Assembly (NCBI GenBank): GCA_963700925.1 | Contig: OY969553.1 | Span: 1,426,001 to 1,490,000 of the forward strand | Source of the DNA: CAWJMD01 sp963700925 | Lineage (GTDB): Bacteria > Actinomycetota > Actinomycetes > Actinomycetales > CAWJMD01 | Length of the DNA: 64,000 nt | Direction of reading: 5' to 3' | Part shown: piece by piece, positions 28,068 through 36,384 of the stretch | Numbering within the stretch: the first letter of the stretch is position 1 | How the letters are laid out: each line of letters begins with the position of its first letter | The notes under the pieces: model-generated | What the model saw: the letters and a program-made list of their open reading frames with translations, nothing else | Databases searched by the model: none | What the model was told of the DNA's origin: nothing | Made by a program: the position numbers and the translations under genes

Positions 28068-29270
28068 ATGACCCGGCTCGCGATCGGCAACGTCATGGTC
28101 TTCGACGGCGAGTCCGAAGACCTGGTCGAGGGACCGGTGGTGGTCGCCGACGGCATGATCGAGTCTGTCGGGTACCCCGGCTCGGTGGGCGATGACGACG
28201 AGATCGTCGACGGCGCAGGCGGAACGCTGATCCCTGGCCTGATCGACGCCCACTTCCACGCCTACGGGTTCAGCCTCGACATGATCGAGCTCGCCGCCCG
28301 TCGAACGAGCTACGTGGCGCTGGCCGCCGTGCCCCGGCTCGGCTCGGCGCTGCGCCGCGGCTTCACCACGGTGCGCGACGTGGCCGGCGGCGACGCAGGT
28401 CTGGCTGCGGCGCTGCGCGAGGGCATGGTTCCCGCGCCGCGCTACCTGTTCACGGGCCCGGCGCTCAGCCAGACCGGCGGCCATGGCGATGCCCGTCCGG
28501 CCATGTGGGACGAGTGCCTCTGCGGCAGCGCGCACATGTGCGAGGTCGTGGATGGCGTCGATGCCATCCGCAGGGCGGTTCGTGACAGGTTCCGCCAGGG
28601 AGCGCACGCGATCAAGATCATGACCTCCGGCGGGGTGGTGTCCCCCACGGACCCGATCCGGGTTCCGCAGTACTCCGCCGACGAGATCCGGGCCGCGTGC
28701 GACGAGGCCACCCGCCGCGGTAGCTACGTCGCGGCCCACGCCTACTCTCCCGAGGCCATCCACCACTCGGTGAGCAACGGGGTCCGATCCATCGAGCACG
28801 GCAACCTCCTGGACTCCGAGGCGGCGCAGGCGATGGCCGATGCCGGAGCATTCCTGATCCCCACCCTGGCCACGTATGACGCGATGGGTCGACTGGGTGA
28901 GGTGCTCGGCATCCCTGCGGTGTCACGGGCCAAGAACGCGGAGGTCCTCGAGGCCGGCGGCAGGGCGATCGAGCACGCCGTGGCTGCCGGCGTGGACGTC
29001 GGATTCGGTACGGATCTGATGGGTTCCGTGGAGAGCGAGCAGCTGAACGGACTCAAGCTCCAGGCCGAAGTCCTTGGCGTGCTCGAGACCCTTCGCTCGG
29101 CGACGTCGCGCAACGCCCGCCTGCTGGGGCTTGGTGACCGGGGTGTGGTGCGGCCCGGTGCGCTTGCCGACCTGGTCCTGCTGCCCGGCAACCCGCTCGA
29201 GCGACCCGACGTCCTCTGGACGGAGGCACCCGGCCGCCAGGTCGTCCTCGGCGGTCGCGTCCTGCGCTGA
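28068..29270 (+). CDS. Metal-dependent amidohydrolase
   Basis: A 400-residue cytoplasmic amidohydrolase-superfamily enzyme. The metal centre is visible as HxH in GLIDAHFHAYG near residue 62, a probably carboxylated Lys in HAIKIMTSGG near 185, His in YVAAHAYSPEAI near 225, His in SIEHGN near 245 and Asp in GFGTDLMG near 310. This is the imidazolonepropionase/prolidase-like subgroup that splits cyclic amides or dipeptides. It is expressed from its own leaderless promoter and ends at a hairpin shared with marR. The substrate is unknown. Confidence 0.9.
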   Translation: MTRLAIGNVMVFDGESEDLVEGPVVVADGMIESVGYPGSVGDDDEIVDGAGGTLIPGLIDAHFHAYGFSLDMIELAARRTSYVALAAVPRLGSALRRGFTTVRDVAGGDAGLAAALREGMVPAPRYLFTGPALSQTGGHGDARPAMWDECLCGSAHMCEVVDGVDAIRRAVRDRFRQGAHAIKIMTSGGVVSPTDPIRVPQYSADEIRAACDEATRRGSYVAAHAYSPEAIHHSVSNGVRSIEHGNLLDSEAAQAMADAGAFLIPTLATYDAMGRLGEVLGIPAVSRAKNAEVLEAGGRAIEHAVAAGVDVGFGTDLMGSVESEQLNGLKLQAEVLGVLETLRSATSRNARLLGLGDRGVVRPGALADLVLLPGNPLERPDVLWTEAPGRQVVLGGRVLR

Positions 29271-29272
29271 GG

Positions 29273-29291
29273 CCTGCCGGTCCTCGGCAGG
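29273..29291. terminator. Hairpin between convergent genes
   Basis: A perfect 7-bp stem CCTGCCG / CGGCAGG with a 5-base loop lies between the amidohydrolase stop and the marR stop. There is no long T run, as is common for actinobacterial terminators. It could serve both strands. Confidence 0.55.
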
Positions 29292-29296
29292 TCCGC

Positions 29297-29752
29297 CTAG
29301 GGACCTGGCCGTTCGGTGAGGCCGCGGTGCAGAAGGCGGGCGAGGGCTCGTTGCTGCACGGCGGTGAGTCGCGCCAGCTCCGGCGGAGGTGCGAGCAACC
29401 CGTCACGAGCGACGCCCAGTGCCGACACCCCTTCTGCGGTCAGGGCCACGATCTTCACGCGACGGTCTCGGGGCGCCTGCTGACGCTCGGCGAGGCCCGC
29501 TCGTTCCAGGTCGTCGATCATCGACGTCACGTAAGAGGCGTCGCAGTTCATCGCGCGCGCCAAGTCGCGCATCGGTCTCGGATCATCCGGGTCGATGGCG
29601 AGCAGTGCCCGTAGGCCTGCCTGGGAGATTCCCAACTCGTCCGACACCTCGGACCAGCGCCACCGCTGCTCGAGGACCAGGCCCATCAGCAGCTGCCACA
29701 CCTCGACCAGCTCCGGCTCGGGCGGACGACGAGGTTCCGGGGCCTTGGGCAC
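29297..29752 (-). CDS. MarR family transcriptional regulator
   Basis: A 151-residue winged-helix repressor. The recognition region is MRDLARAMNCDASYVTSMID near residues 61-80 and the wing is in DRRVKIVALTAEG. It begins at GTG and has a TAGGTT hexamer exactly 6 bases upstream, so the mRNA is probably leaderless. It is divergent from the PPOX-fold gene with only 72 bp between start codons, so it most likely represses that gene and itself. Confidence 0.88.
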   Translation of the reverse strand: MPKAPEPRRPPEPELVEVWQLLMGLVLEQRWRWSEVSDELGISQAGLRALLAIDPDDPRPMRDLARAMNCDASYVTSMIDDLERAGLAERQQAPRDRRVKIVALTAEGVSALGVARDGLLAPPPELARLTAVQQRALARLLHRGLTERPGP

Positions 29753-29764
29753 CCTGGCAACCTA
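29753..29764 (-). promoter_or_regulatory. Leaderless promoter of marR
   Basis: Reading the minus strand, the -10-like hexamer TAGGTT (29764-29759) is followed by six bases and then the GTG start at 29752. No ribosome-binding sequence is visible. Confidence 0.5.
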
Positions 29765-29788
29765 CCCGATCCTTGGCCCAGAAGATCA

Positions 29789-29824
29789 TTGACTATTGTG
29801 AACTATTGGTGATATCCAACTAGC
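29789..29824 (+). promoter_or_regulatory. Promoter and tandem-repeat operator before the PPOX-fold gene
   Basis: TTGACT (29789-29794) and TATCCA (29813-29818) are spaced 18 bp, with the -10 hexamer 6 bases before the ATG at 29825, giving a leaderless transcript. Inside the spacer lies a near-perfect tandem repeat, ACTATTGTGA (29792-29801) and ACTATTGGTGA (29802-29812), a good candidate for MarR binding. The AT-rich patch stands out from its surroundings. Confidence 0.5.
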
Positions 29825-30223
29825 ATGCAGAATCCCGGCGTGATGGAAGCCTTCGCCCCACTCGAGCGATCGGGTACTGCTCTGCTGACCACGTTCCGCC
29901 GCAACGGAAATGGGGCCACCACGCCGGTGAGCGTTGCGCTTCAGTCAGGCAGGGCCTACTTCGTCACCGCTGCCGACAGTGCCAAGGCCAGGCGACTCGC
30001 ACACTGCGACCAGGTCAGCCTGGCCCCGTGCACAGCCGGCGGCACGCCGCTCGACGAGCCCGTCCACGGAACCGCCCGAGTCATCGAGGGTGCTGCACGG
30101 CGCCGCGTGCGAGGCGTGCTCAGACCCACCAAGCCGCTGTTCTGGAGCTACCTGCTCTACCGGATGCGCGGCCACTCGATGAACCTCTACGAGGTCCTCC
30201 CGGCCGCAGCAGACCCCTCCTGA
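29825..30223 (+). CDS. PPOX-class (pyridoxamine 5'-phosphate oxidase fold) protein
   Basis: A 132-residue split-barrel flavin-type protein with AFAPLERSGTALLTTFRRNGNGATTPVS-like beginning, the region AYFVTAADSAKARRLAHC near residue 45 and the C-terminal EVLPAA. It resembles the small actinobacterial PPOX proteins that use F420 or FMN; true pyridoxamine phosphate oxidases are longer. The ATG is probably leaderless. Divergent to marR. Its 3' end overlaps the convergent FAD oxidase gene by 37 bp. Confidence 0.82.
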   Translation: MQNPGVMEAFAPLERSGTALLTTFRRNGNGATTPVSVALQSGRAYFVTAADSAKARRLAHCDQVSLAPCTAGGTPLDEPVHGTARVIEGAARRRVRGVLRPTKPLFWSYLLYRMRGHSMNLYEVLPAAADPS

Positions 30224-31344
30224 CTGTGGGTCGCCAGCGCGAACCTTCGAAGGGGTGCCGCTGCCGACGTGGCCAGGTCGGCGACGAGCCGTCCCACGAC
30301 CGGGGAGAGCTTGGCCCCATGGCCGGAGCAGGCCGATGCCACCACCAGGGGGCCCACCCGGTCGATCACGAAATCCTCTGTGGGAGTTCGGGTATAGAGG
30401 CACGTGGTCTCCGCGAACGGCTCAGGCACGAGGCCGGGCAGCCAGCGCTGCACGTACTCGACGATGGTGACCCGCGCCTGCTCGTCGATCGCCGGGTCGC
30501 GGTGCCGCGGGTCGGCAGGCCGGCCGGTGTGCTGAGCGATCTTGCGGCCATCCTCAGGGCCGGCGTCCCGCCCACCGGGCAGGTGGTAGATGTCGAGCAC
30601 GTCGCGATGGATGGTGACCGGCCACGTGACCGAGACGTCGGCCCTGGAAAGGTGGAAGACCCGGTGTTCGGTGACAGTCAGCGGTGGCAGCGGTACGAGC
30701 CCCCCGATCAGGCCCTCGCACCACGCCCCGGCCGCGACGACGACGCGACCTGCCCGCATCCTGCCGTGTGACGTATCGAGGATCGCCTCGTCCCCGTCGG
30801 GCGTGATCTGCTCGACGGTGACCCCGCTGAGCAGGAGCGAGCCTTCCCGTTGCGCCACGTCGAGGAAGCACTCGACGGCGCGAGTGGCATCCACCGTGCC
30901 GGCTTGTGGGTGGTGCAGGACGGGACTCTCGAAGACCATGCCCGGCCAGCGCTGCTGCGCCTCCTCGGCGCTGATCAGCTCTCCCGGCACGCCGGCCCGT
31001 TCGAGCGCAGCCGCGATGCCCGGCACGTCGTGAGCAGAGCCGTGGTCGAGGCCTCCGGTCATCCGCAGGAGCGTCCGTCCGGTCTGGGCTTCGAGCTCGC
31101 CCCACAGCTCGAAGGCCTCTCCGGTCAACCGCACGTAGTCGTCCTGGGGGTAGGCGCGACGCACGATGCGCGCGGACCCGTGCGAGCTGCCGTTGATCGT
31201 GGCCGGCTCGAACTGCTCCAGCACCACGACGTTCACGGCGCGGCGTGCCAGGTGCCAGGCGGTCGCTGCGCCCATCAGGCCGGCACCGACGACGACCACG
31301 TCCGCCCGCTCGGGAAGGGTTGCGTCTGAACCGCTTTCGGTCAT
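30187..31344 (-). CDS. FAD-dependent amine oxidase, sarcosine/N-methyltryptophan oxidase-like
   Basis: A 385-residue DAO-family flavoprotein. The dinucleotide-binding motif VVVVGAGLMGAATAWHLA lies at residues 16-33, and GSSHGSARIVRRAYP shows the SHG/R region typical of monomeric sarcosine oxidase and MTOX. The C-terminal FAD-contact motif is CSGHGAKLSPVVGRLVADL. It likely oxidises a secondary or N-methyl amino acid, producing hydrogen peroxide. The covalent-FAD cysteine position is not certain from reading alone. The ATG overlaps the stop of the serine hydrolase gene (31341-31344), so the two are co-transcribed. Confidence 0.88.
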   Translation of the reverse strand: MTESGSDATLPERADVVVVGAGLMGAATAWHLARRAVNVVVLEQFEPATINGSSHGSARIVRRAYPQDDYVRLTGEAFELWGELEAQTGRTLLRMTGGLDHGSAHDVPGIAAALERAGVPGELISAEEAQQRWPGMVFESPVLHHPQAGTVDATRAVECFLDVAQREGSLLLSGVTVEQITPDGDEAILDTSHGRMRAGRVVVAAGAWCEGLIGGLVPLPPLTVTEHRVFHLSRADVSVTWPVTIHRDVLDIYHLPGGRDAGPEDGRKIAQHTGRPADPRHRDPAIDEQARVTIVEYVQRWLPGLVPEPFAETTCLYTRTPTEDFVIDRVGPLVVASACSGHGAKLSPVVGRLVADLATSAAAPLRRFALATHSQEGSAAAGRTS

Positions 31345-32345
31345 GTCTCGTGGACGTCCTTCAGCGCGGCGATCACGGGCCATGCCCCTTCGGAGCTGTT
31401 GCCGAGCACGGAGACCGTCGTCTGGGTCACCGGGTCGTGCGTGGAGCGGAACGACACTCCGGCGTCGTATCCCTCGAGGACGATCGCCGGGCCGGTGCGG
31501 TGGAGCCAGAAGCCCATCCCGTAGCGCAGCCCTTCCTCGGGCACGTCGTGACGGGGACGGATCATCTCGGCGACCGACTCGGGTGTGACGATCCGGCCCG
31601 CGACGAATGCACGCCAGAACCGGTGGAGGTCCCCCGCGGTCGTGTAGAGGCCGCCGTCGCCGTTGCCGCGTACCGGCAGGTGCAGGGCGTTGGTGCGGTT
31701 CCCTTCGGCGAAGAGGTAGCCGAGTGCCGCGTCGGCGGGCAGCTCGTCCGACCGGAGGAATGCGGTTTCCGTCAGCGCAGCCCGATCGCACACCTCACGT
31801 GTGACGAGGTCGTGGAACGGCACGGCGCTGACGCGCTCCGCGATCAGGGCCAGCACGATGTACCCGCCGTTGCAGTACTTGAAGCGCTCCCCCGGCGAGA
31901 ACGCCTGCGGGTAGCCGTCAACGGCCGGAACGAAGCCCTCGGTCTCGGCGAGCGTGTGCACGGGCACGGTGAGGACGTAGTCAGCGGCATCCCACTCCGT
32001 GTCCTCGTCGAGATAGTCGCCGATTCCGGACGTGTGGGTCAGCAGGTGCTCCAGCGTCACATCGCCATGGATGAGCGGAAGGTCGTCGCCGAGGAGTGGG
32101 CGGACACGATCGCCGAGGCCGATGGCGCCGTCCTCGACGAGCCGCATCACGGCGAGCGCCGTGAAGGCCTTGCTTCCGCTCGCGACAGCAAAGCGGGTAG
32201 CAGGGGTGTTGGGCTCAGCGAGTGCCCGGTGCGCGAAGCCGTAGGCTCGGTCGAAGACCCGATCGTCGCCGGAGTCGATGCTGACGAGCCCGGTGAACTT
32301 CGCTTCTGACGCAACGGCGTCGAGGGATTTCTCACTGACCTCCAC
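31341..32345 (-). CDS. Serine hydrolase of the beta-lactamase (class C-like) family
   Basis: A 334-residue beta-lactamase-fold hydrolase. The catalytic SxxK is in ASGSKAFTAL near residue 57, YxN is YCNGGY near residue 158 and HTSGI follows the family pattern. No secretion signal is apparent, so it is probably cytoplasmic, and an esterase or peptidase role is more likely than resistance. It begins with GTG with a weak ribosome-binding site, and overlaps the FAD oxidase gene downstream by four bases. Confidence 0.88.
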   Translation of the reverse strand: MEVSEKSLDAVASEAKFTGLVSIDSGDDRVFDRAYGFAHRALAEPNTPATRFAVASGSKAFTALAVMRLVEDGAIGLGDRVRPLLGDDLPLIHGDVTLEHLLTHTSGIGDYLDEDTEWDAADYVLTVPVHTLAETEGFVPAVDGYPQAFSPGERFKYCNGGYIVLALIAERVSAVPFHDLVTREVCDRAALTETAFLRSDELPADAALGYLFAEGNRTNALHLPVRGNGDGGLYTTAGDLHRFWRAFVAGRIVTPESVAEMIRPRHDVPEEGLRYGMGFWLHRTGPAIVLEGYDAGVSFRSTHDPVTQTTVSVLGNSSEGAWPVIAALKDVHET

Positions 32346-32384
32346 GCTGTCAACGCTACCCGGGCGGGGAGGCCCGCGGGCGGC

Positions 32385-35300
32385 TCACCAGGTGTCGATG
32401 CCCACCCGGCGCCGACTGTTGACCCAGCCGTCCTTGGTCGGTCGAGCCCCGGCGAGCAGGGCGGTCTTGAGGGCGGCCCGCGTGGTCAGTGGATCGATCA
32501 CCTCGTCGATCTCCAGCATCGAGGCCGTGTTGGTTGCGCTCCCCCGCTGGTAGGCCTGGGCGACGAGCTCGTCATGCGTGCGCTGCCGCTCGACTGGGTC
32601 GTCGATCGCGTCGAGGAGGCTGCCTGCGCTGAGCCGCACCGCGCCCTCGAGCCCCATCGGGCCGAACTCGGCTGTCGGCCATGCGAGGGTCATCGAGGTG
32701 TTGTGGAAGCCTCCGGCGGCCATGGCCATCGCGCCGAGGCCGTAGGCCTTGCGGAGCACGACGGTCACGTACGGGGTCGACAGGTGTCCGGCGAGCACGA
32801 ACAGTCGCGAGAAGTGCCGCACAGTCGCCTGCTTCTCCGACTCGGGTCCGACCATGAAGCCGGGGGTGTCGCACAGGGAGACCACCGGGATGGCGAACGT
32901 GTCGCACAGGTGCAGGAATCTCGCAGCCTTGTCGGCGGCGTCGGCGTCGATCGCGCCGCCGAGGACCGCCGGGTTGTTGGCGAGGACGCCGACGGGCTGC
33001 CCGTCGAGTCGAGCCAGCGCGGTGACCACCGGGGTGCCGAAGCCCGCCCGCAGCTCCATCACTGAGTCGGCGTCGAACAGGGTCGTCAGCACCGTCCGCA
33101 CGTCGTAGACGTGTTTTCGGTTCTGCGGGACGGCGTGGCGCAACAACCGTTGGTCGGGGGCCTCCCAGGTCGACGAAGCGCCCTGGAAGTACGCGAGGTA
33201 CTTCTTGGCCGCGGCGACCGCGTCGGCCTCGTCGGACACGAGGACGTCGATGACGCCGTTGCGGCTCTGCATCGAGGCCGGGCCGACCTCGCTCGGGGCG
33301 AACGTCCCCAGTCCTGCGGCCTCGATCATCGACGGGCCCGCCATGCCGATGCTGGAGCCCTCGGTGGCGATCACGACGTCGCACGTGCCGAGCAGCGCGG
33401 CGTTGCCGGCGAAGCAGTACCCGTTGACGATGCCGATGGTCGGCACGAGCCCGCTGAGAGCGCCGAGCCTGACCCAGGTCGTGAGGTGGAGTCCGGCAAC
33501 GAGGGGTACGTCGGTGTCGCTCGGCCGTCCGCCGGCGCCCTCCGTGAACAGGACGACCGGGTAGCGGCGGGCGTGGGCCACGTCGAGCAGTCGGTCGAGC
33601 TTGTGGTGCCCCCAGACGCCTTGGCTGCCCGCGAGGACGGTGGCGTCGTAGGCAGCGATGGCACAGGTCGACACCTCGGGCGCAAGCAGCGCGCCGTTGA
33701 CCCGGCCGAGCCCGGTGATGATGCCGTCGGCGGGCGTCCGGGCGACGAGGTCGTCCAGGCTGCGGTTCTCACGCTGCGCCGCGACCGCGAAGCCGCCGTA
33801 CTCCACCTCGAGGCCGGCGTCGGTGAGGTCGTCGACGTTCTCCCGCGCGGTGCGTCCGCCGCGCTGGTGCCGCTGGTCGACCGCTGCTGGACGTGCCCCG
33901 TCGAGGAGCGAGGCGCGGCGGTCGAGGATCGCCTGGAGGTCGGGCCGCACCTGGTCGAGGTCGATCGGGGTCTCCGTCGCAGCGGTGCCTGGTCCGTCGT
34001 CGGAGTCGATCAGCAGGAGCACATCACCGTCGCTCAGGACATCGCCAGGGCGTGCGTGGACCGCGTCGATGCGACCGGGCCGGTCGGTCGTGACGGGATG
34101 CTGCATCTTCATCGCCTCGAGCACGACCAGGACCGCTCCGGCGTCCACCGTCTGGCCGGGTGCGACGTCCACAGAGACCACAACGCCGCCGATCGCGGCG
34201 CGCACCGCGCGAGGATCGGCGGCATGCTCGGCCGTGCCGGCGCGCGGGCTGGGCTCACCGGGGCGTGCGGTGAGCGCGGCAACGTGCCGGTCGAACCAGC
34301 CTGTGTCGCAACGACTTGCGGCGAAGTCGCCGGTCTCGAGCACCGCCGTCTGCAGGCCGAGGTTGGTGGCCACGCCGACGATGTGCGTCTCCTCGAGTGC
34401 CTGCAGCGCCAAGCGCCGGGCGGCGTCGAAGCCGCTGCGGTCGTGGACGACGACCTTGGCGAGCAGCGAGTCGAAGCGGGGGTTCAGGCTGGTGCCCGCG
34501 AGAGCGGCGGTGTCGACGCGGACGCCGGCGCCCATCGCCGGTGCGAACTCCGTCAGGGTCCCGGACGACGGCAGCAGGGATCCGTCCGAAAGCGTCGTCT
34601 CGGCGTTGAGGCGAACCTGGATGGCGCAGCCGACCGCGGGGCCGACCTCGTGCTGGGTCAGGCCGAGGTCCTCGAGCGTCGCCCCGGACGCGAGCCACAG
34701 CTGCGTGGCCACGAGGTCGACGCCGGTGACCTGCTCCGTGACCGTGTGCTCGACCTGCAGGCGGGGGTTGACCTCCAGGAAGGCGAACTCACCGCTGGGC
34801 AGGGCGAGGAACTCCACCGTCGCGACCCCGCGTAGCCGCGCCGCCGCGGTGAGACGCACTGCCGCAGTGAGCATCTCCGCACGGGCGAGCTCCGGCAGCA
34901 GGCGGCTCGGGGCGACCTCGATGAGCTTCTGGTGGCGTCGCTGGACGCTGCAGTCTCGGTCCCACAGGTGGCTGACCGCACCGGTGCCGTCCCCGACGAC
35001 CTGCACCTCGATGTGTCGAGCGCCCACCTGCAGCCGCTCGACGTAGAGGTCGTCGCGCCCGAAGGCACTCAGCGCCTCCGCGCGGCACACTTCGAACGCA
35101 CCGGGCAACTCGTCGAGGCTGCGCACGACGCGCATGCCGCGTCCGCCGCCGCCCGCAAGCGCCTTGATCATGACGGCGCCGGAGGCTGCAGCCAGGTGCT
35201 CCCGAGCGAACGCGGTCATCGCCTCCAGCGAGGTCGCGTCGTTCGTGCCGGGCACGACCGGGACGTGTTCCTGCTCGGCGAGCCTCCTCGCCTCGGCCTT

Positions 35301-35648
35301 GTCGCCGAAGGTGTCCAGCACCTCCGGCGACGGGCCGACGAAGGTCATGCCCGCCTGCTGACAGGCGCGGGCGAGCTCCGCGCTCTCCGAGAGCAACCCG
35401 TACCCCGGATGAACCGCCGTCGCGCCGGTGCTGACGGCCGCACCTACCACCGCCGCGATGTCCAGGTACGCCGCGGGCCCGACGCCGGGCAGGGCGACGA
35501 GCTCGTCGCAGCGCAGCGCGTGCAGCGCCCCCGCGTCGTCCTCCGAGTGGATGCCCACGGTCGGCACATCCAGAGACCGGGCCGCGCGCAGGATGCGCAC
35601 CGCCACCTCGCCGCGGTTCGCTACCAGCAGCTTCTTCGGCAGGTCGAT
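32385..35648 (-). CDS. Single-chain acyl-CoA carboxylase (biotin carboxylase, BCCP and carboxyltransferase fused)
   Basis: About 1087 residues, with three parts in one chain. The biotin carboxylase occupies roughly 1-455 (HPGYGLLSE, ATP-grasp loop AGGGGRGMR near 166, EVNPRLQVEHTVTE). The biotin carrier has VLEAMKMQHP with the biotinyl Lys near 514. The two-lobed carboxyltransferase runs from about 560 to the end (GSSIGMAGPSMIEAAGLG, DTPGFMVGPESE). It would carboxylate an acyl-CoA. The conserved first strand, DLPKKLLVANRGEVAVRIL, has no ATG, GTG or TTG in front of it. An ATC at 35648 sits 8 bases after a perfect AAGGAG. The alternative GTG at 35606 removes KKLLVANRGE, the first strand of the fold. 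Confidence 0.92.
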   Translation of the reverse strand: MDLPKKLLVANRGEVAVRILRAARSLDVPTVGIHSEDDAGALHALRCDELVALPGVGPAAYLDIAAVVGAAVSTGATAVHPGYGLLSESAELARACQQAGMTFVGPSPEVLDTFGDKAEARRLAEQEHVPVVPGTNDATSLEAMTAFAREHLAAASGAVMIKALAGGGGRGMRVVRSLDELPGAFEVCRAEALSAFGRDDLYVERLQVGARHIEVQVVGDGTGAVSHLWDRDCSVQRRHQKLIEVAPSRLLPELARAEMLTAAVRLTAAARLRGVATVEFLALPSGEFAFLEVNPRLQVEHTVTEQVTGVDLVATQLWLASGATLEDLGLTQHEVGPAVGCAIQVRLNAETTLSDGSLLPSSGTLTEFAPAMGAGVRVDTAALAGTSLNPRFDSLLAKVVVHDRSGFDAARRLALQALEETHIVGVATNLGLQTAVLETGDFAASRCDTGWFDRHVAALTARPGEPSPRAGTAEHAADPRAVRAAIGGVVVSVDVAPGQTVDAGAVLVVLEAMKMQHPVTTDRPGRIDAVHARPGDVLSDGDVLLLIDSDDGPGTAATETPIDLDQVRPDLQAILDRRASLLDGARPAAVDQRHQRGGRTARENVDDLTDAGLEVEYGGFAVAAQRENRSLDDLVARTPADGIITGLGRVNGALLAPEVSTCAIAAYDATVLAGSQGVWGHHKLDRLLDVAHARRYPVVLFTEGAGGRPSDTDVPLVAGLHLTTWVRLGALSGLVPTIGIVNGYCFAGNAALLGTCDVVIATEGSSIGMAGPSMIEAAGLGTFAPSEVGPASMQSRNGVIDVLVSDEADAVAAAKKYLAYFQGASSTWEAPDQRLLRHAVPQNRKHVYDVRTVLTTLFDADSVMELRAGFGTPVVTALARLDGQPVGVLANNPAVLGGAIDADAADKAARFLHLCDTFAIPVVSLCDTPGFMVGPESEKQATVRHFSRLFVLAGHLSTPYVTVVLRKAYGLGAMAMAAGGFHNTSMTLAWPTAEFGPMGLEGAVRLSAGSLLDAIDDPVERQRTHDELVAQAYQRGSATNTASMLEIDEVIDPLTTRAALKTALLAGARPTKDGWVNSRRRVGIDTW

Positions 35649-35662
35649 GGCGCCTTCTCCTT
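35646..35662 (-). promoter_or_regulatory. AAGGAG ribosome-binding site followed by a candidate ATC start
   Basis: On the minus strand AAGGAG (35662-35657) is followed after 8 bases by ATC (35648-35646), the codon directly before DLPKKLLVANRGE. In the same frame upstream, no ATG, GTG or TTG is found before the neighbouring response-regulator gene. CTG at 35642 is 14 bases from the AAGGAG and is a weaker second choice. Confidence 0.6.
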
Positions 35663-35733
35663 GAACCGGTCGTGGGACGCCGGCCGGCGCCCGTTGCCGT
35701 AAAGGTAGAGCCGTCTCGAACCATCGCGGGCCT

Positions 35734-36384
35734 CTAGCCGCGCTGTCGGATTCCCAACCATGTCAGGACGGCTAGTACCCGCCGGTGCTCCTCGTCGGTC
35801 TCGTGCAGTCCGAGCTTGGCCATGATGTTGGCGATGTGGGTCTCGATCGTGCGGTCGGTGAGGAACAGCCTCCGCGCGATCCCCAGGTTGTTGCGGCCCT
35901 CGGCCATGAGGGCCAGCACATCTCGCTCACGCGGGGTGAGCAGCCCGAGCGGGTCGTCGTCGCGCCGCGGGCCCAGCAGGGTGGCAACGACCTCGGGGTC
36001 CAGCGCCGAGCCCCCGGCGGCCACGCGGCGCAACGCGTCCATGAAGTCGTCGACGTCGAAGACGCGGTCCTTGAGCAGATAGCCGACCCGTCCGCCCATG
36101 ACCAGGTCGACCGAGTGCCGGGTCTCCACGTGCTGGGAGAGCAGGACGATGGCGAGCTCGGGCATCCGGGCACGCAGCTCCTTCGCCGCGCGGGCGCCGT
36201 CGTCGGTGCCGTCCGGGGGCATCCGGACGTCGATGATCGCGAGATCGGGCTGTTCGCGCTCGACGGCTTCCATCAGAGCGGGGGCATCGGCTGCCCGGGC
36301 CACGACCTCGTGACCGGCATCCTCGAGCAGGCGGGCGAGCCCCTCGCGGAAGAGGGCGGAGTCCTCTCCGATCACGATGCGCAT
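35734..36384 (-). CDS. LuxR/NarL-type response regulator
   Basis: A 216-residue DNA-binding response regulator. The receiver domain (residues 1-120) begins MRIVIGEDSALFREGLARLL, with the phosphoacceptor Asp in LAIIDVRMPP and Lys in LLKDRVF. The C-terminal LuxR helix-turn-helix is LTPRERDVLALMAEGRNNLGIARRL and its continuation. The start overlaps the end of the kinase gene by 13 bp, so it is the output partner of that kinase. Confidence 0.93.
   Translation of the reverse strand: MRIVIGEDSALFREGLARLLEDAGHEVVARAADAPALMEAVEREQPDLAIIDVRMPPDGTDDGARAAKELRARMPELAIVLLSQHVETRHSVDLVMGGRVGYLLKDRVFDVDDFMDALRRVAAGGSALDPEVVATLLGPRRDDDPLGLLTPRERDVLALMAEGRNNLGIARRLFLTDRTIETHIANIMAKLGLHETDEEHRRVLAVLTWLGIRQRG

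Noticed and set aside
33111..34835. Long plus-strand frame opposite the acyl-CoA carboxylase
   Set aside because: Antisense shadow of a gene with clear biotin-carboxylase, biotin-carrier and carboxyltransferase motifs.
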